Source of the DNA: Helicostylum pulchrum
Lineage: Eukaryota; Mucoromycota; Mucoromycetes; Mucorales; Mucoraceae
Length of the DNA stretch: 64,000 nt
Direction: 5' to 3'
NCBI GenBank assembly: GCA_025677825.1
Contig: JAIXMO010000006.1
Location: 496,001-560,000, forward strand
The position numbers and the translations under genes are program-made. Numbering within the stretch: position 1 is the stretch's first letter; each line of letters opens with the position of its first letter. Positions 31,424 through 44,489 of the stretch are shown in pieces. The notes beneath the pieces were generated by a model that was not told where the DNA came from, did not search any database, and saw nothing but the letters and a program-made list of their open reading frames with translations.

Positions 31424-34400
31424 TTAAGAAATAATACATTCTTCCGATTGTCTTCTTCCATTAATATTGCGTTTCTTTTTTTCATCCTTATTAAATGTTT
31501 TTGAATTCATCACTTTGTGTCTTAGGGTACCTGGATCGATCTTATGTTGTTGTTGCAGTAACAGTGTGTGTGATAACAGTGCTTGGTTTCCATTAAGCGC
31601 TTGTTCTTCCTGAGGTGTAAGACCTAGCGCTAATGCATACTGTCGAATACTTTCGGCGTCTTCGGGCTTTAATTGAACTGCTACTGGTACTGTGTTTTTA
31701 TGGTTGTTGTTTATAATACTACTTCTTAGGTCGCTTGATTTACGACCGCGGTTATAGATCTTTGCTGAAAACACCCACTGCAAATTTTTTTTTAAAAAAT
31801 ATGAGTAATTGATAATTCATTTATATATGTATATAAATTTTACTTACATCGTACGATGGTTGTTGTTCGTTTACTTTGGGTGGACATGAGAACGCGGATT
31901 TCTTACATTCGTCGTGACAAATAAGCGCGCACACTTCACAAAAGATGGATTGTGCAGTCATTAAATCACCGCATACTTTACATTCTACCACTTGGAGAAA
32001 AAGAATAATAATAAGATGAATGTTACTTTTTTTTTAAAAAGAAGAAATTTAGTATTTACCTTTTCCAAAGGATGTATGTATAAACCTATGCGTGATATAA
32101 TCCTCTTCGTCTCTTAGCCCAAGTGGTACTTTTGTATGACCATCTTCATCATCCTCATCGCCAAACAACGTCACTTGGCTTTCATTGGGATGTTTACTCA
32201 TCAAATCATCCACATTACTGCTATTTCTTAAAGTTAAATTACTGCTATTTAATTCTAAATGTTCTTCTTCCTCTTCATCGTCATCATCATCGTCATCTTC
32301 TTCACCTGCAGGTTTTGGATGGTTTCTTAAATAACTTGATAGATCATGCGAATAAGTCTCGGTCTTTTTAATGCGTTGTTGATTTTGCAATATCCAAGGA
32401 TGTTCTTTTAATTGGGCGGCAGATGGACGTGCTTCGGGATCCTTTTGAAAGCAAGCAGTCAAGAAACTCTTCATGTCTTCAGAGATGGTGTCGGGTAGAG
32501 GTGGTACAGGATCTTCTACAATACGAAACATGACTGACATGGCAATTAAGTCGGCATAAAGTGGTTTTCCTGTCACTAGTTCTACCAATGTGCAGCCTAA
32601 TGACCATATATCTGATTTAGTAGAAGCTCCTTTGAGTTCAATCACTTCGGGCGCCACTATAAAAATAAAATATTTTTTTTACCATTTAGTTCAAACGAAT
32701 TTTTTTTTTATATAAGTGTATGTGTATATACGAACTTACTCCAATTAGGGGTACCAGATACAGAACCTGCATCAGCCCCCTTAATTTTTAAATTGAGAGA
32801 TACACCAAAATCAGTCAATTTTACATCACCAGTCTTTGTCGTTAAAATATTAGCAGCTTTTAAATCACAGTGAACAACTTGGTTAGAATGAAGATATTCA
32901 AGACCGTTTAAAATCTTTATACAAAAGGAAGCGACTAGTTTTTCAGGAAATGCACCGAATGCTTTCAAGGTAGACATGAGAGAACCATTTTCAGCAAATT
33001 CGAGTATGATATTAATACTGTGTTTACTTTGAACAAATCCAAGGTATCGGATAACGTTGGAATGTGATAAAGTTTTAAGTAAAGCAACTTCTTTCTAAGA
33101 GAGAGAGAAAAAAGGAAAATTATTATTTTTAGTCAATTGAAAACTAAACTAAGGGGTATAGCTACCATGATTTCTTCTTCAAGTGCGCCGTCTTCAAGAA
33201 ATAGTCTCTTGACTGCTACTATTTCTCCCGTAGCCAAGTCAAGTGCTCGATAGACTGAACCGAATTGTCCTTTACCTATACAGTTACCCAATTGCTACAA
33301 ACAAACAAAAAAGTTAATAAAAAAACAAATAATTATAAATAAATAAAAACTTACATAATGTGTAGTGGTTAAACCATCTTTACTAAGTAATAACAATTTC
33401 TCTTCTTTATCATCATGTTCATCTGACGGTTTCTTTGCCAATATTTCATTTGCAGTCTCACGATACTGACGATCTAATTTATGGCCTAAACTACCGCCTA
33501 AAATAGGAGTGTTCCCTTCTTCCTTCATTAATATATCTCTTTTTTTGTTATGCGTATTACTACTTGACGCGTTATTGTTTCTGTTGGGAAAAGTATGACT
33601 TTGTCTCTTTCGTTCTGCCGGAGAAGAGAGTCGACGATTATTCTTCTTTTGTTTGATCTCAGAGATATCCAACTCTTGATCTTCCAAGATCATGTTTTCT
33701 TCCTCTGATAAAATAGAGGCTTTGCCTTTGCGAGAAGAGTAAGATGCGTTTTTAGGCGTCTTTGGTAAAGTGGTAGAGACAGAAGAATTAACCGAAGAAA
33801 TAGAGAGTGACCTAGCCATATCTAATGGAGGCGTATCCAAGGAAAATCTTTGATGATGGTAGTCTTCATTGGTATCATCGTATCGAGGAGGAAGACGTAG
33901 TGGTGACTTTGGCGGCCTTGAGAAACTATTGTTGGTAGGTGAAGAAGGTGTGGTACGAGATCGAATGCCGATGTCTTCATCTTCTTCTTCTAGTACATGT
34001 GATGTACCGGTAAATGTAGATCGAAGTCCTAGCTTACGAGATGCGGCAAGTGCGTCTCTATTTAATCGAAGTCTGGATTCTTTTACATTGGTTTTTGTAG
34101 TACCTGGTACATTAAATTCACCAAAGATATCTCGTACATCTCGGTACTTTGTTGTTGATTTTTCATCATCATCTGAAAAGAAAGGAGTGGGGGGTTATAT
34201 ACTTGATACCAGTAAAAAAAAAAAAAATGCTACATACAAAAAAAAACTTACCGCTATTTCGGTCAACACCATCCGTACTACTGATGGAAGATATCTCTCC
34301 GTTTTTTACTCTACTGGACTCCTGATAATTTTTATTAGACTTGTTGACTCCTTCTACATGTTCACTATCATGGTGTGTTGTTGATAGTTGTTTGTCTGTC

Positions 34401-34715
34401 AGTCGAGAGATTGCTAAAATTGTATGGATGACCTATTTTATTTAAAATAAAAATATTAGAGGGGAGAATAATATATTTTACTCGTTCAAAAAAAAAAAAA
34501 AAAAAAGAGGAGGAAGGATTGGAGGGAGGAAAAAAAAACCTCTTCAAACCCGATAATAATAACAAAGGAGGAGAAGAAGTACTTACAGCTGTCATATCTT
34601 TTGCCTCAAATAAATCAATTGTTTCAAATAACTGAGCATTATTTAATCCAAGCTAAAAATATTTTCGAATTAGTATTTTACTCCTTGATTCAACAATGAT
34701 ACTTGTTTTCTCTAT

Positions 34716-34748
<33 letters not shown>

Positions 34749-35301
34749 TACAAAAATATACAAATACGCAAATACGTAGATTATAACCCCAAAATACGCT
34801 AAACTCCTAATTTTCTCCTAAACTAGTGAAAAAAGAATTATATATATACCTGTCTAGCTCCTTGTAAAAAACGAGTAATATTATCCATCTGCAAAAAAGG
34901 TTTTTAGCAAATCTACACACAGCTAAAATGAAATTTGATTGATTTTTTACCTTAATAAATGAAAGGTCTTTTTGTCCAACTTGTTTAATAGTTCCAGGCT
35001 TTAATTTATTTACAAGACTACATATAATAAAAAAGAAATGATCAATTCCCCTAAATCTAAACAGATTTTTTTTTTTGTGATTGTGTGTGTGTCTGCCCCT
35101 TACTTACTTGCATAGTAAAACTCCATCGCTTAACTCGTACTGTAGTTGATTATTTAAAGGAAGAGAAATATCCAGTGTTTTATTTAAATATTCAATGGCA
35201 GCTCTTTCGTCCTGTCGATATTGTTCTTGTTTCATTTTATCGAACAAGAGATCTGCTCCACTTTTGGATCGTGCAATACGTGGGGTCGCATATGAGGCCA
35301 T
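31424..35301 (-). CDS. Protein kinase with N-terminal calponin-homology and C-terminal C1-like domain
   Basis: Eleven exons (35108-35301, 34951-35017, 34850-34888, 34587-34652, 34252-34432, 33355-34172, 33166-33294, 32740-33094, 32060-32656, 31848-31990, 31424-31777), 980 aa. Residues ~25-140: calponin-homology domain (ELSDGVLLCNLVNKLKPGTI, DNITRFLQGARQLG, LFEAKDMTAVIHTI). ~140-450: disordered, Ser/Arg-rich. ~453-710: kinase domain with GKGQFGSVY, VAVKR, HCDLKAANIL, DFGVSLNL and GTPNWMAPEVI, of the STE/Cdc7-Cdc15 group. HRD is HCD, so it is a non-RD kinase. ~804-860: C1-like finger (CKVCG..CEVCALICHDEC). The start was set at MASYATPR; an in-frame Met 14 codons upstream would add a hydrophobic leader and is less likely. 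Likely role: septation or polarity kinase, by group only. Confidence 0.88.
34718..34746. repeat. (CA)n microsatellite in an intron of the kinase gene
   Basis: About 29 bp of CA dinucleotides within the intron at 34653-34849 on the minus strand reading of the kinase gene... it lies between exons 3 and 4. Confidence 0.9.
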
Positions 35302-37789
35302 AACAAAAAATGCAAGACTACTGAATACTGTAATGAGTGCCACTTTTTAATGATATATAAAGAGTTAAATTTTTCTCTTTTTTTTTGGTTTCGGATTTAT
35401 TGTTGTTTTCGTAAAAAATGCCTTTTTTTTTGAACTGAGAGAATAGCAAAAAAAAAAAAGTTAAAAAAAAGTAAAAGAGAGAGAGAGAGAGAGAGGAAAA
35501 AAAGGGTAAAATAAAAAATAAGACATAAAGAATATAATTATAGTGATAATAAATTTCTAGCCATTATCTATATAATGTGCATTGTGTCTGTAGATATCAG
35601 TGAAATGAAAAAAAAAGGTGACATTATAGGAGTTTAACCCAAAAAAAAAAAACTAAAATTATACTCCAGTCTGGTTAAAAGACACAACGTTTTTTATTTA
35701 CAAAATATCGTTTCTATCACATTGTAACTGACAAATCTAAATATAGTCGAGTTTATCCCTTGGTATAATGAAAAAACTTGGTTGACTCTTTTCTTTCTTT
35801 TTTTTTTTTTTTTTGCTAAAATTTCAACTCGTATATAAGCTTTTTTTAAAGAAGAAAATTCATGCAAAAAAAGATCTTTTTACGAGAAAAAAAAAAAAGA
35901 GTAAAAAGGAAAAACGCAATAAATCTTTTTTTTTTCTTTTTTTGCGTTAATGCATAATGCCATGTTTTTCCGAACAAACTAACCATCTATCAAGTTCTAT
36001 CAATGATAGGAGAAATAATTAGGAGTTTGTGACTGCCGCAATAAGAAGAGAAGAGGCACAAAGTTACACAGACGTCATGAAATAAGGGGAATAAAAAAAG
36101 TATCACAATTTTTAGGGGAGAAACAATCCAAACTTCTTATAGAAGTAGCCGAGTATTATACTCTTGTTTTTTTTAAAAAAAAAAGCACAGAAATTCCGCG
36201 TAGTTGAATGAATAAAGGAGTCGAAATCGATGGACAATATTTATTTGATCGAGATTTTATAAAGTTTATATTACTGCTTTATAATTACCGTGTGTTTTTT
36301 TTTCTCTCCTGTAAAAAAATATAGTATTTTTAGACACGATAGGAGAAGAAGAAGAAAGTAAGAAGATCCGTACGGTAATTTTTTTTGTTAAAGTGGTGTA
36401 AACCCACAACTAAGCTTTTTTTAATTAAAGCTATACTGATGTGTATAATGCAAGCGTTATGCAAAATATTAATAAATGCAAATGTGTGTACACTTTTTTC
36501 TTATAAATTGTGTTCTCACGTCATTTCTTCTCGATAAATACAAGCCCCCTTCTCTTCCCTCTCTTCTTTACATATTATTCTGCTTCGTATGTTCTTTTTT
36601 TTAAAAAAGAAGTATAAAAGAAAAAAAAAAGCATGTCATTCATAATTGTAATGATAGTCTCCTGGTTTTCCTATTTTTCGAGTTCAATTATCGGATCGGA
36701 TTCAGGTACTAAAAATATACATTAATAAAAAAAAAACAACTTTCTAAGAGCATCGGGATACTACCGATTACGTTTGAATATAGGATTTTTTTTTGTATGT
36801 AGATCAATCCCCTATTAATCCCTCTATTATCCATTTAATAAGGACATCTTAATTAACTAAAAAAAGGTATTTTTGATTTTTCTAATTTTTCTGATTGGTC
36901 ACACCCATAGTTTATCAGTGAAACTTTACTTTCGATTTATTGCATCCATTTTGGTTCACATGTAAAAAAAAAAATGATATGAAATAACATCATTTTACGG
37001 ATGAAGGGAGAACATGCGTACACACGATCGACGGCAGAGTGTCAGAATATAGTTGATTACACAAAAATGTTATGTTTATTTATTTGTGTACATGAGTTGA
37101 TTTCAAATTTGTCACTATTCGCCGAGATTTCTTCATTGTAGATCTGTACAAGTCATAAAGAAGTATAGTAACATGCACAATTATAAACACTCAAGAATTG
37201 TTTTGCATACATACGCATGTTAATAAAGTTATTCCCTCGGAAATGATAATTGTTGCTACCTCCTTAACCACTTTCTCTTTCAGTATCCCCCCCCCCACTC
37301 CACCCCTTGTTTCTTTTTTTCACTTGTTCCTTTTCTCCCCTTCACTTATAATACACACACCGACACACACACACGCACACACACAGCACACACACACACA
37401 AGCTTACACACCGCTTACACACTTATACACATGTAGACCATAAATTACTGTAACTCACATTTAATACTAATCAAACCCCCCAACATTCCTTCAAGCTATA
37501 TAAAAAGGCTAAATCTCGAAGTACTTTCATTTTTTTTCCCTCTCTTTTGATTCTTTACATCTTTTTTTGTCCTTATACATATATATACTTTCTTTTTTTT
37601 TTGAACTTTTCTTTTTCCTCTCTCTTTCAACAAATATAACCAAGGAAAACTAAAACTAAAAAAAAAACTTTTTTTTTACCCTCAATTTATGTCAATATAA
37701 AAAAAACCTATAAAAAAAAATATCACTTTTTATCAATTTTTTTTTTTCGCTTGCCCAAAAAAAAACAAAAACCAAAATCACTTTTAATA
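35302..37789. other. Long intergenic region upstream of kinase and homeodomain genes
   Basis: About 2.5 kb shared by two divergent genes. Notable: (GA)n at 35477-35495, A/T homopolymers, imperfect CA repeats at 37353-37432, and pyrimidine tracts at 37530-37630 just upstream of the homeodomain gene. A 37-codon open frame at 36208 is not convincing. No gene is supported. A long upstream region is typical for a developmental regulator, but no specific site was identified. Confidence 0.5.
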
Positions 37790-38855
37790 ATGAACACCAA
37801 CAAAAATTTTAAACAATTATGTCAATCAGACAACTTTAATAATACTTCGTTTGAAGACATGCCATTTTTACATGACACCCCATTCTATCAAGAGAAGGAA
37901 GAAAAGCCGTATCAACAAGGCGATGATTTCCGACCTACTTTTTACAACCCTTTTGAAATTAAGCACCGTCGTCGAACCTCGCGAGCTCAATTCAAGGTAC
38001 TTGAAAAGACGTTTCTTGAAAACCCTAAACCCAACGCGGCTATTCGAAGATGGTTAGCTCAAAAGCTTGTCATGACTCCCCGAGGTGTCCAAGTATGGTT
38101 CCAGAACAGAAGAGCTAAAGAAAAGACAGTGAATTCAAAAAAGTCACCTACTGTAACTCATCCTATTGTCATTCCAAACAATGCTCCCTCAGAGTCAACA
38201 CTTGAATTGGATCAACCCACTATCTCGGAACCACTTGTCAAACAATCCAGTACAAACAGTTTCGATTTCATGAATCAATCTCCTGCCACAATGATTTCTT
38301 CTCCAGTTCATTCAGCTTGTACTTGCAATGATTGTCATTTATTTGGAGCTACGCCCATGACTCGTACTGGGTCTTATCCAGATGAAGAAGAGTTACTTAT
38401 GACCCCTGTGACTACATTTGTCGACACCTCTGGTTTACAACAAAACGCATTCTATGATTATCCCGTCTTTATGAACAAGAAATTTTATAATCAAGATTTG
38501 AATCAACAATGGCCCGTTATGGAACAAAACAAACCAAACTTTACATTACTTCAACAAGAACTCGTGAGACGCAACATGTATAGTGATGCCATGTTTGATG
38601 AAAGTCGCAGATATTCTCAGCCAATGGTACCCACCGAAGATACTTTCTTGCAGTCAAATGAGGTACGTTTTTTTTAAAAAGAGTTTTTTTTATGTGTGTT
38701 TGTGTATTAATTTTTGGTATAATTAATAGGTTTTCCGTCGTTTATCTGAACCTATATTTGATCAAGGCGAAATGAATTTCAATTATACTCAACAACCTAT
38801 TTTCGATGCTCATTTTGATTTATTACCTAGTAGAGATACTCATCGTTACATGTAA
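37790..38855 (+). CDS. Homeodomain transcription factor (Phx1/Pho2-like)
   Basis: Two exons (37790-38662, 38730-38855), 332 aa. The homeodomain spans residues ~58-115: KHRRRTSRAQFKVLEKTFLE, NPKPNAAIRRWLAQKL, MTPRGVQVWFQNRRAKEKT, with the invariant W-F-x-N-x-R of helix 3. The NPKPN loop and PRGVQVWFQNRRAKEK helix place it with the fungal Pho2/Phx1-type group rather than mating-type TALE homeodomains. The remainder is Asn/Gln/Ser-rich with a CTCNDCHLFG stretch at ~180 that is too short for a known finger. The start is the first ATG in the long pyrimidine leader context. In yeasts these factors act in phosphate, purine or stationary-phase programmes; the role here is unknown. Confidence 0.9.
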
Positions 38856-39871
38856 AAACAACAAAACAACAACAAAAAAATCGCATTTCTCTCCCTCTCT
38901 CTCTCTCTCTTTGTTCTTTCCTTTTTCTTTCTTATGCTATGTATATACCATTTTATATTTCTATGATTCCACGTGGTTGTGTGCTTTTTCTTTATTTCTT
39001 CTCTTTTATATGCCCTTATACTTTTTTTTTTTTTCCCTATATATATTTCTATTAATTTATTATGCTTTGATCGGCCGGTTCTGTTTCTTTTTCTTTTAAT
39101 CCAAACAAAACACATAAACAAAAAACAAAAAAATCCACAAAAAAATCTCCTTATTCCCCCGCCCCTTTCTCTCCCTATTCCCCCCAAAACTTTATCCCCC
39201 CTTTTTTTTTACCCCTTTTTGAATATAAATACAGTGCTTTCACTAACAAATCGAACAATTTTTTTTTTTTTTTTGTTGTTGTTGAACTTCGAGGTACGTT
39301 TCTCGAAAATATAATCCAATTAAATTCGAACAGAGTTTGAATGTAATTGATTAAATATATCGCATGAGCAAACATAGACTCTGCATTTTATCTCAAGTAA
39401 TAAAAATTAATCTTTCAGTTTTTCTTCGTCTAGTAATAACTGTGCATAAGAGCACTTGTTACAGGCGCTCAATATGTGGTTTCACAACGATTAATGATAG
39501 CGTGTAGATATCGAGCTGCTTTTTTTATAGAAAAAACGCTTTATAAAGACCTGATCGTGTAATAGAACGTGTACTAATAAATTTCCCATGTAGTATTAAT
39601 ATAACAGTACTCAAAAGAAAAAGGCTAGGAGCAGCAGCCCCTCCTGGAGGCCCCCCAAAGGGCTCTTTTGAAAGATGCACACATACAAGAAATACTTTGC
39701 TTATGTATGAATTCACTGTTAAAAAAGGAAAAAGAATAAATATAGTAATTTAATCACGTACGTACATCAAACGAAAGAAAGACTAGATTTTATTACATCC
39801 GGAGATGTTCGATTTGAGAATATACTTGTTTTATAATGAAATCAATCTTCCCGCCTTATTTTGTTGGACCC
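38856..39871. other. Convergent intergenic region
   Basis: About 1 kb between homeodomain (+) and helicase (-) genes. A GC-rich patch at 39628-39665 (GGAGCAGCAGCCCCTCCTGG then GGCCCCCCAAAGGG) stands out in otherwise AT-rich DNA and contains small inverted repeats. It may be a transposon scrap. No gene is supported. Confidence 0.5.
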
Positions 39872-41641
<1,770 letters not shown>

Positions 41642-41806
41642 TGCATATATATTTTTTACAGCTACTTAGACTCAGCCACTTGAATACGGGTTTATCTGTA
41701 TTTTGCGTGACTTGTTTGATTTTTAAATTAACCCTTTTCCCTTTTTTTTTTTTTTTTTTTTTTTCTATTTCTCTCTCTTTACATAACACAACATATTTAA
41801 AAAAGA

Positions 41807-42404
41807 ATGGGAAGGTAGAAAAGTGAAAAAAAAAAAACCCCCCCCTCCCAAGGGAAACAATAAACTAAAATATTTCTTGTTATTAGACTTCGTCATAAGA
41901 GAAACCATCACGGTATCCGTGATAACTATCGTAGACAACGTACAAGAGCTTATACTCGTGATCTTGATCAGATTCAAGATGATTTGAAGCCTGAGAATGT
42001 TGATAAGAAGAAGCACCAAGAAATTGATACTGAGTTACCTGGTCTTGGTCAACACTACTGTGTTGAGTGTGCGTAAGTAGAAAAAAAAATGGATCTGCCT
42101 TTTTTTTTTTTAAGGATCTGTCAACTAACAGCATACAATAGTCGTCATTTCATTTCTGAGGAACATTATAGTGAACATTTAAAGAGTAAATTACACAAGA
42201 GAAGACTCAAGAAGTTGGAAGACGAACCTTATACACAAGAAGAGGTAATGCTTGGATAAATTCGTATTGTACCGAGTATAAAAATTAACGCATATTTTTT
42301 TTTATTATTATTAGGCTGATCGTGCTGCTGGTATTAGTAAAGCAGATAATGGACCTAAAGGTGGTAGAGCTTTGAAAACACAGGATGCTGTCATGGAAGA
42401 TTAA
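41807..42404 (+). CDS. BUD20: Bud20/ZNF593 ribosome-biogenesis zinc finger protein
   Basis: Four exons (41807-41814, 41887-42072, 42142-42244, 42315-42404), 128 aa. The N-terminus [19 protein letters not shown], the [17 protein letters not shown] finger entry and [14 protein letters not shown] are the hallmarks of Bud20, a C2H2 shuttling factor bound to pre-60S particles that aids their nuclear export. The finger is C-x2-C..H..H. Exon 1 is only 8 nt (MGR minus one base). The exon-3 acceptor at 42141 was preferred over AAG at 42113 because it yields the conserved CARHFIS without an insertion. It is head-to-head with the helicase gene, 165 bp apart, a likely shared promoter. Confidence 0.93.
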
Positions 42405-42527
42405 AAAAATAGCTTTTTTTCTTTTATATACACATACACACAATCATCATCCTTTGTAATATTTTCTGTAATCTATATATGCAAGTGCAATTTTTTTTTT
42501 TATTATTTTTAGTTTAGACTCTTACTC

Positions 42528-42531
<4 letters not shown>

Positions 42532-42565
<34 letters not shown>
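42532..42565. repeat. (CA)n microsatellite
   Basis: About 34 bp of CA dinucleotides in the spacer before the small basic protein gene. Confidence 0.95.
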
Positions 42566-42566
<1 letters not shown>

Positions 42567-42662
42567 ACCCCTTTTTTTTATATGTTATAAATTAAAAAAA
42601 AAACGATGGGAACTTTTTTTTTTTTTCTTCTTTTTTTCATTTTCTTTTTTGTTTAACAAACA

Positions 42663-43050
42663 ATGTCAGATAAATCGTTTCAACAACGTATAAAGAAGTT
42701 ATCAAGGTTTTTTAGCATCAGACTAAAGAAAAATGCAGGGATTCATAATCAAAATGTTGTAGTAAGAAGACATAGTAGTTATATTCAACCAATAGAGAAT
42801 TTGGAAACACTGAAACAAGGTACAAATCTAATACCAAAAAACTAAAAAAAAAAAGTAAACTAAAGAATGTAATAAAGAGTACCACACTCTACCGATTCAA
42901 TATGGGTCAGCTATAAATATACCAGTTTCTCCTTTATCCCCTCCACCCAGAAAGATAAACAAGAATAAACCATTAAAGACAGACCCATCTTATCTCTCTG
43001 ATAGTAATAAACCATGTCTTAGTAGAAGTAATACATTAGGACAATCCTAA
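42663..43050 (+). CDS. Small basic protein, unknown function
   Basis: Two exons (42663-42819, 42878-43050), 109 aa. The second exon was found by reading past a GTACAA donor to an AATAAAG acceptor, which opens a clean frame to a stop at 43050. The protein is basic (KKLSRFFSIRLKKNAG) with an R-R-H-S-S motif and a Pro/Ser patch (VSPLSPPPRK), plus SRSNTLGQS at the end; both R-x-x-S type sites could be phosphorylated or bind 14-3-3. No domain recognised. It converges on SCO1 with a 32 bp gap. The pyrimidine-rich leader before the ATG looks like those of the real genes here. Confidence 0.6.
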
Positions 43051-43082
43051 GCAACTAACTAACTAACTTATAAAAAATAAAT

Positions 43083-43783
43083 CTATTTTATTGTAATTTT
43101 GCCACCTTCATCAATATAATCCTGCATATAATTTTTAAAGCTAACGAGTACTTCTTCTGCAGTTGTATCTCTTGCATAGCAATCTACAAAGTTTCCTTCA
43201 GGATCCATTAAATAGAAAAAGATGGAATGGTCAACTAAATAATCATCATCAACGGAAACGTCTGCAGGCTTAAACGAATAGACTCTAAAGGATTTAGCTA
43301 CTTGTTTAATCTCTTGTTCTGTTCCTGTAAACCCAATTAAATCCGGATGAAAATCTTGTACGTATTCCTTGACAACTTGTTCTGTATCACGTAACGGGTC
43401 ACATGTAATAAAAATCGGTATCAGCACATCAGGTCCAAATTCTTTCTTCACTTCATCTACTACTGCTGCCATTTTATCTAATTCCTCTGGGCAGATATCG
43501 GGACAGTGTGTAAATCCAAAATAAATTAAACTGAACTTTCCTTGCATCACTTGCTGCGAGTTCATACGTTTGCCTTCATTGGCATTAATCAAGTCAAAGG
43601 GGCGGCCCACGTTGGGTTTGCCAAGTCGCTTTAGTTTGGCTCGTTCTCGCTTTTCGCGTAATAGTTCATGTTGTTTGACTTCATGGTCGAAATAAACACC
43701 GAGTCCTACTGCTGTCACACCTAATACAACTGCTGATTTCCAAGTGAATGGCTGTGTTTTTTTGTTGGTTAATATAAAAAGAG

Positions 43784-43821
<38 letters not shown>

Positions 43822-44028
43822 GTTTTTTTCATTTACTTTACTTTAGGAGAAGGTGTAATCAAGGGTTTCTTGGTTGACATGTAACATTTCGATGGTACAG
43901 ATCTTGTTTGGTTTACCAAAGACTATTTTTACTTTTTTTTTTAATATTGAGTTAAAAATGTGTATAGCACACACACTTACTCTAGTAATCACTTGTTGTC
44001 GTCTTGTTAGTTTACAAAGTAATGACAT
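43083..44028 (-). CDS. SCO1: Sco1/Sco2 cytochrome c oxidase copper chaperone
   Basis: Three exons (43981-44028, 43842-43922, 43083-43751), 265 aa. The first two exons give a basic, hydroxylated mitochondrial presequence (MSLLCKLTRRQQVITR..). Exon 3 opens with a single membrane span (WKSAVVLGVTAVGLGVYF), then the thioredoxin-like Sco domain: FSLIYFGFTHCPDICPEELD with the copper-binding C-x3-C, ITCDPLRDTEQV, and the copper-ligand histidine in DYLVDHSIFFYLMDPEG. It is anchored in the inner mitochondrial membrane and delivers copper to the CuA site of Cox2. The intron between exons 2 and 3 contains a (TA)n tract, and a misleading in-frame ATG lies within it. Confidence 0.95.
43788..43818. repeat. 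(TA)n microsatellite in a SCO1 intron
   Basis: About 30 bp of TA dinucleotides inside the 90 nt intron between SCO1 exons 2 and 3, so length changes could influence splicing. Confidence 0.9.
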
Positions 44029-44489
44029 TTTTTTTTGCAAAAAAGAAAAACAAGTGTTGTTATTTTTTTTTATACTTTTCTTTTTTACTTTTTGCATGGT
44101 AAATTAAACCTCAGCTTCTTTTTTTTTTTTGTTTGACTGCACTGACTTTATGGTAAAAGGAAAAGTTCTTCTTTTGACCATTTATGAACTGCAGTTTGAT
44201 ATCAAAACTAGGTTAAAAAGGGGTATTTTAAAGTTAAATGCTAACAAAAAAAAAAACGGTGACAAATAAGTTATGTGGCACTCTCTCTCTAAAAATTTTA
44301 AATGTGTACCAAACTCCCCTATTTTGTGTCTTTCTTTCTCTTTCTTTCATTTTTTTTTTTTTTGTGGCCCCCTTATAAAGGACAAGATATATATATAAAA
44401 AAAAAAGAAAGAAAGTTTATACCCTATTTTTTTTTTCTCTATTTTTTTTTTTTTCTCTCTCTCTCTCTCTTTTTATCAAGTAGTAGACA
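44029..44489. promoter_or_regulatory. Divergent SCO1 / SSK1 promoter region
   Basis: About 0.46 kb. It has CCCCTTAT at about 44369-44376, matching a stress-response-element core (CCCCT), a TATATATATAAA box at 44389-44400 and long CT tracts up to the SSK1 ATG. The STRE reading is suggestive only. Confidence 0.4.

Noticed and set aside
35302..35343. Upstream in-frame Met of the CH-kinase giving a hydrophobic N-terminal leader
   Set aside because: CH proteins of this type are cytoplasmic and MASYATPR begins right before the conserved region; the extension looks like leader sequence.
36208..36321. 37-codon frame starting ATGAATAAAGGAGTC
   Set aside because: Reads well for about 20 codons, then runs into Phe homopolymer; too short and without context.
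42113..42141. Earlier acceptor for BUD20 exon 3
   Set aside because: It would insert nine residues into the conserved zinc-finger entry CARHF.
43752..43832. Met-initiated extension of SCO1 exon 3 (with Tyr-Ile repeats)
   Set aside because: It translates the intronic (TA)n tract; the spliced version restores a proper mitochondrial presequence.
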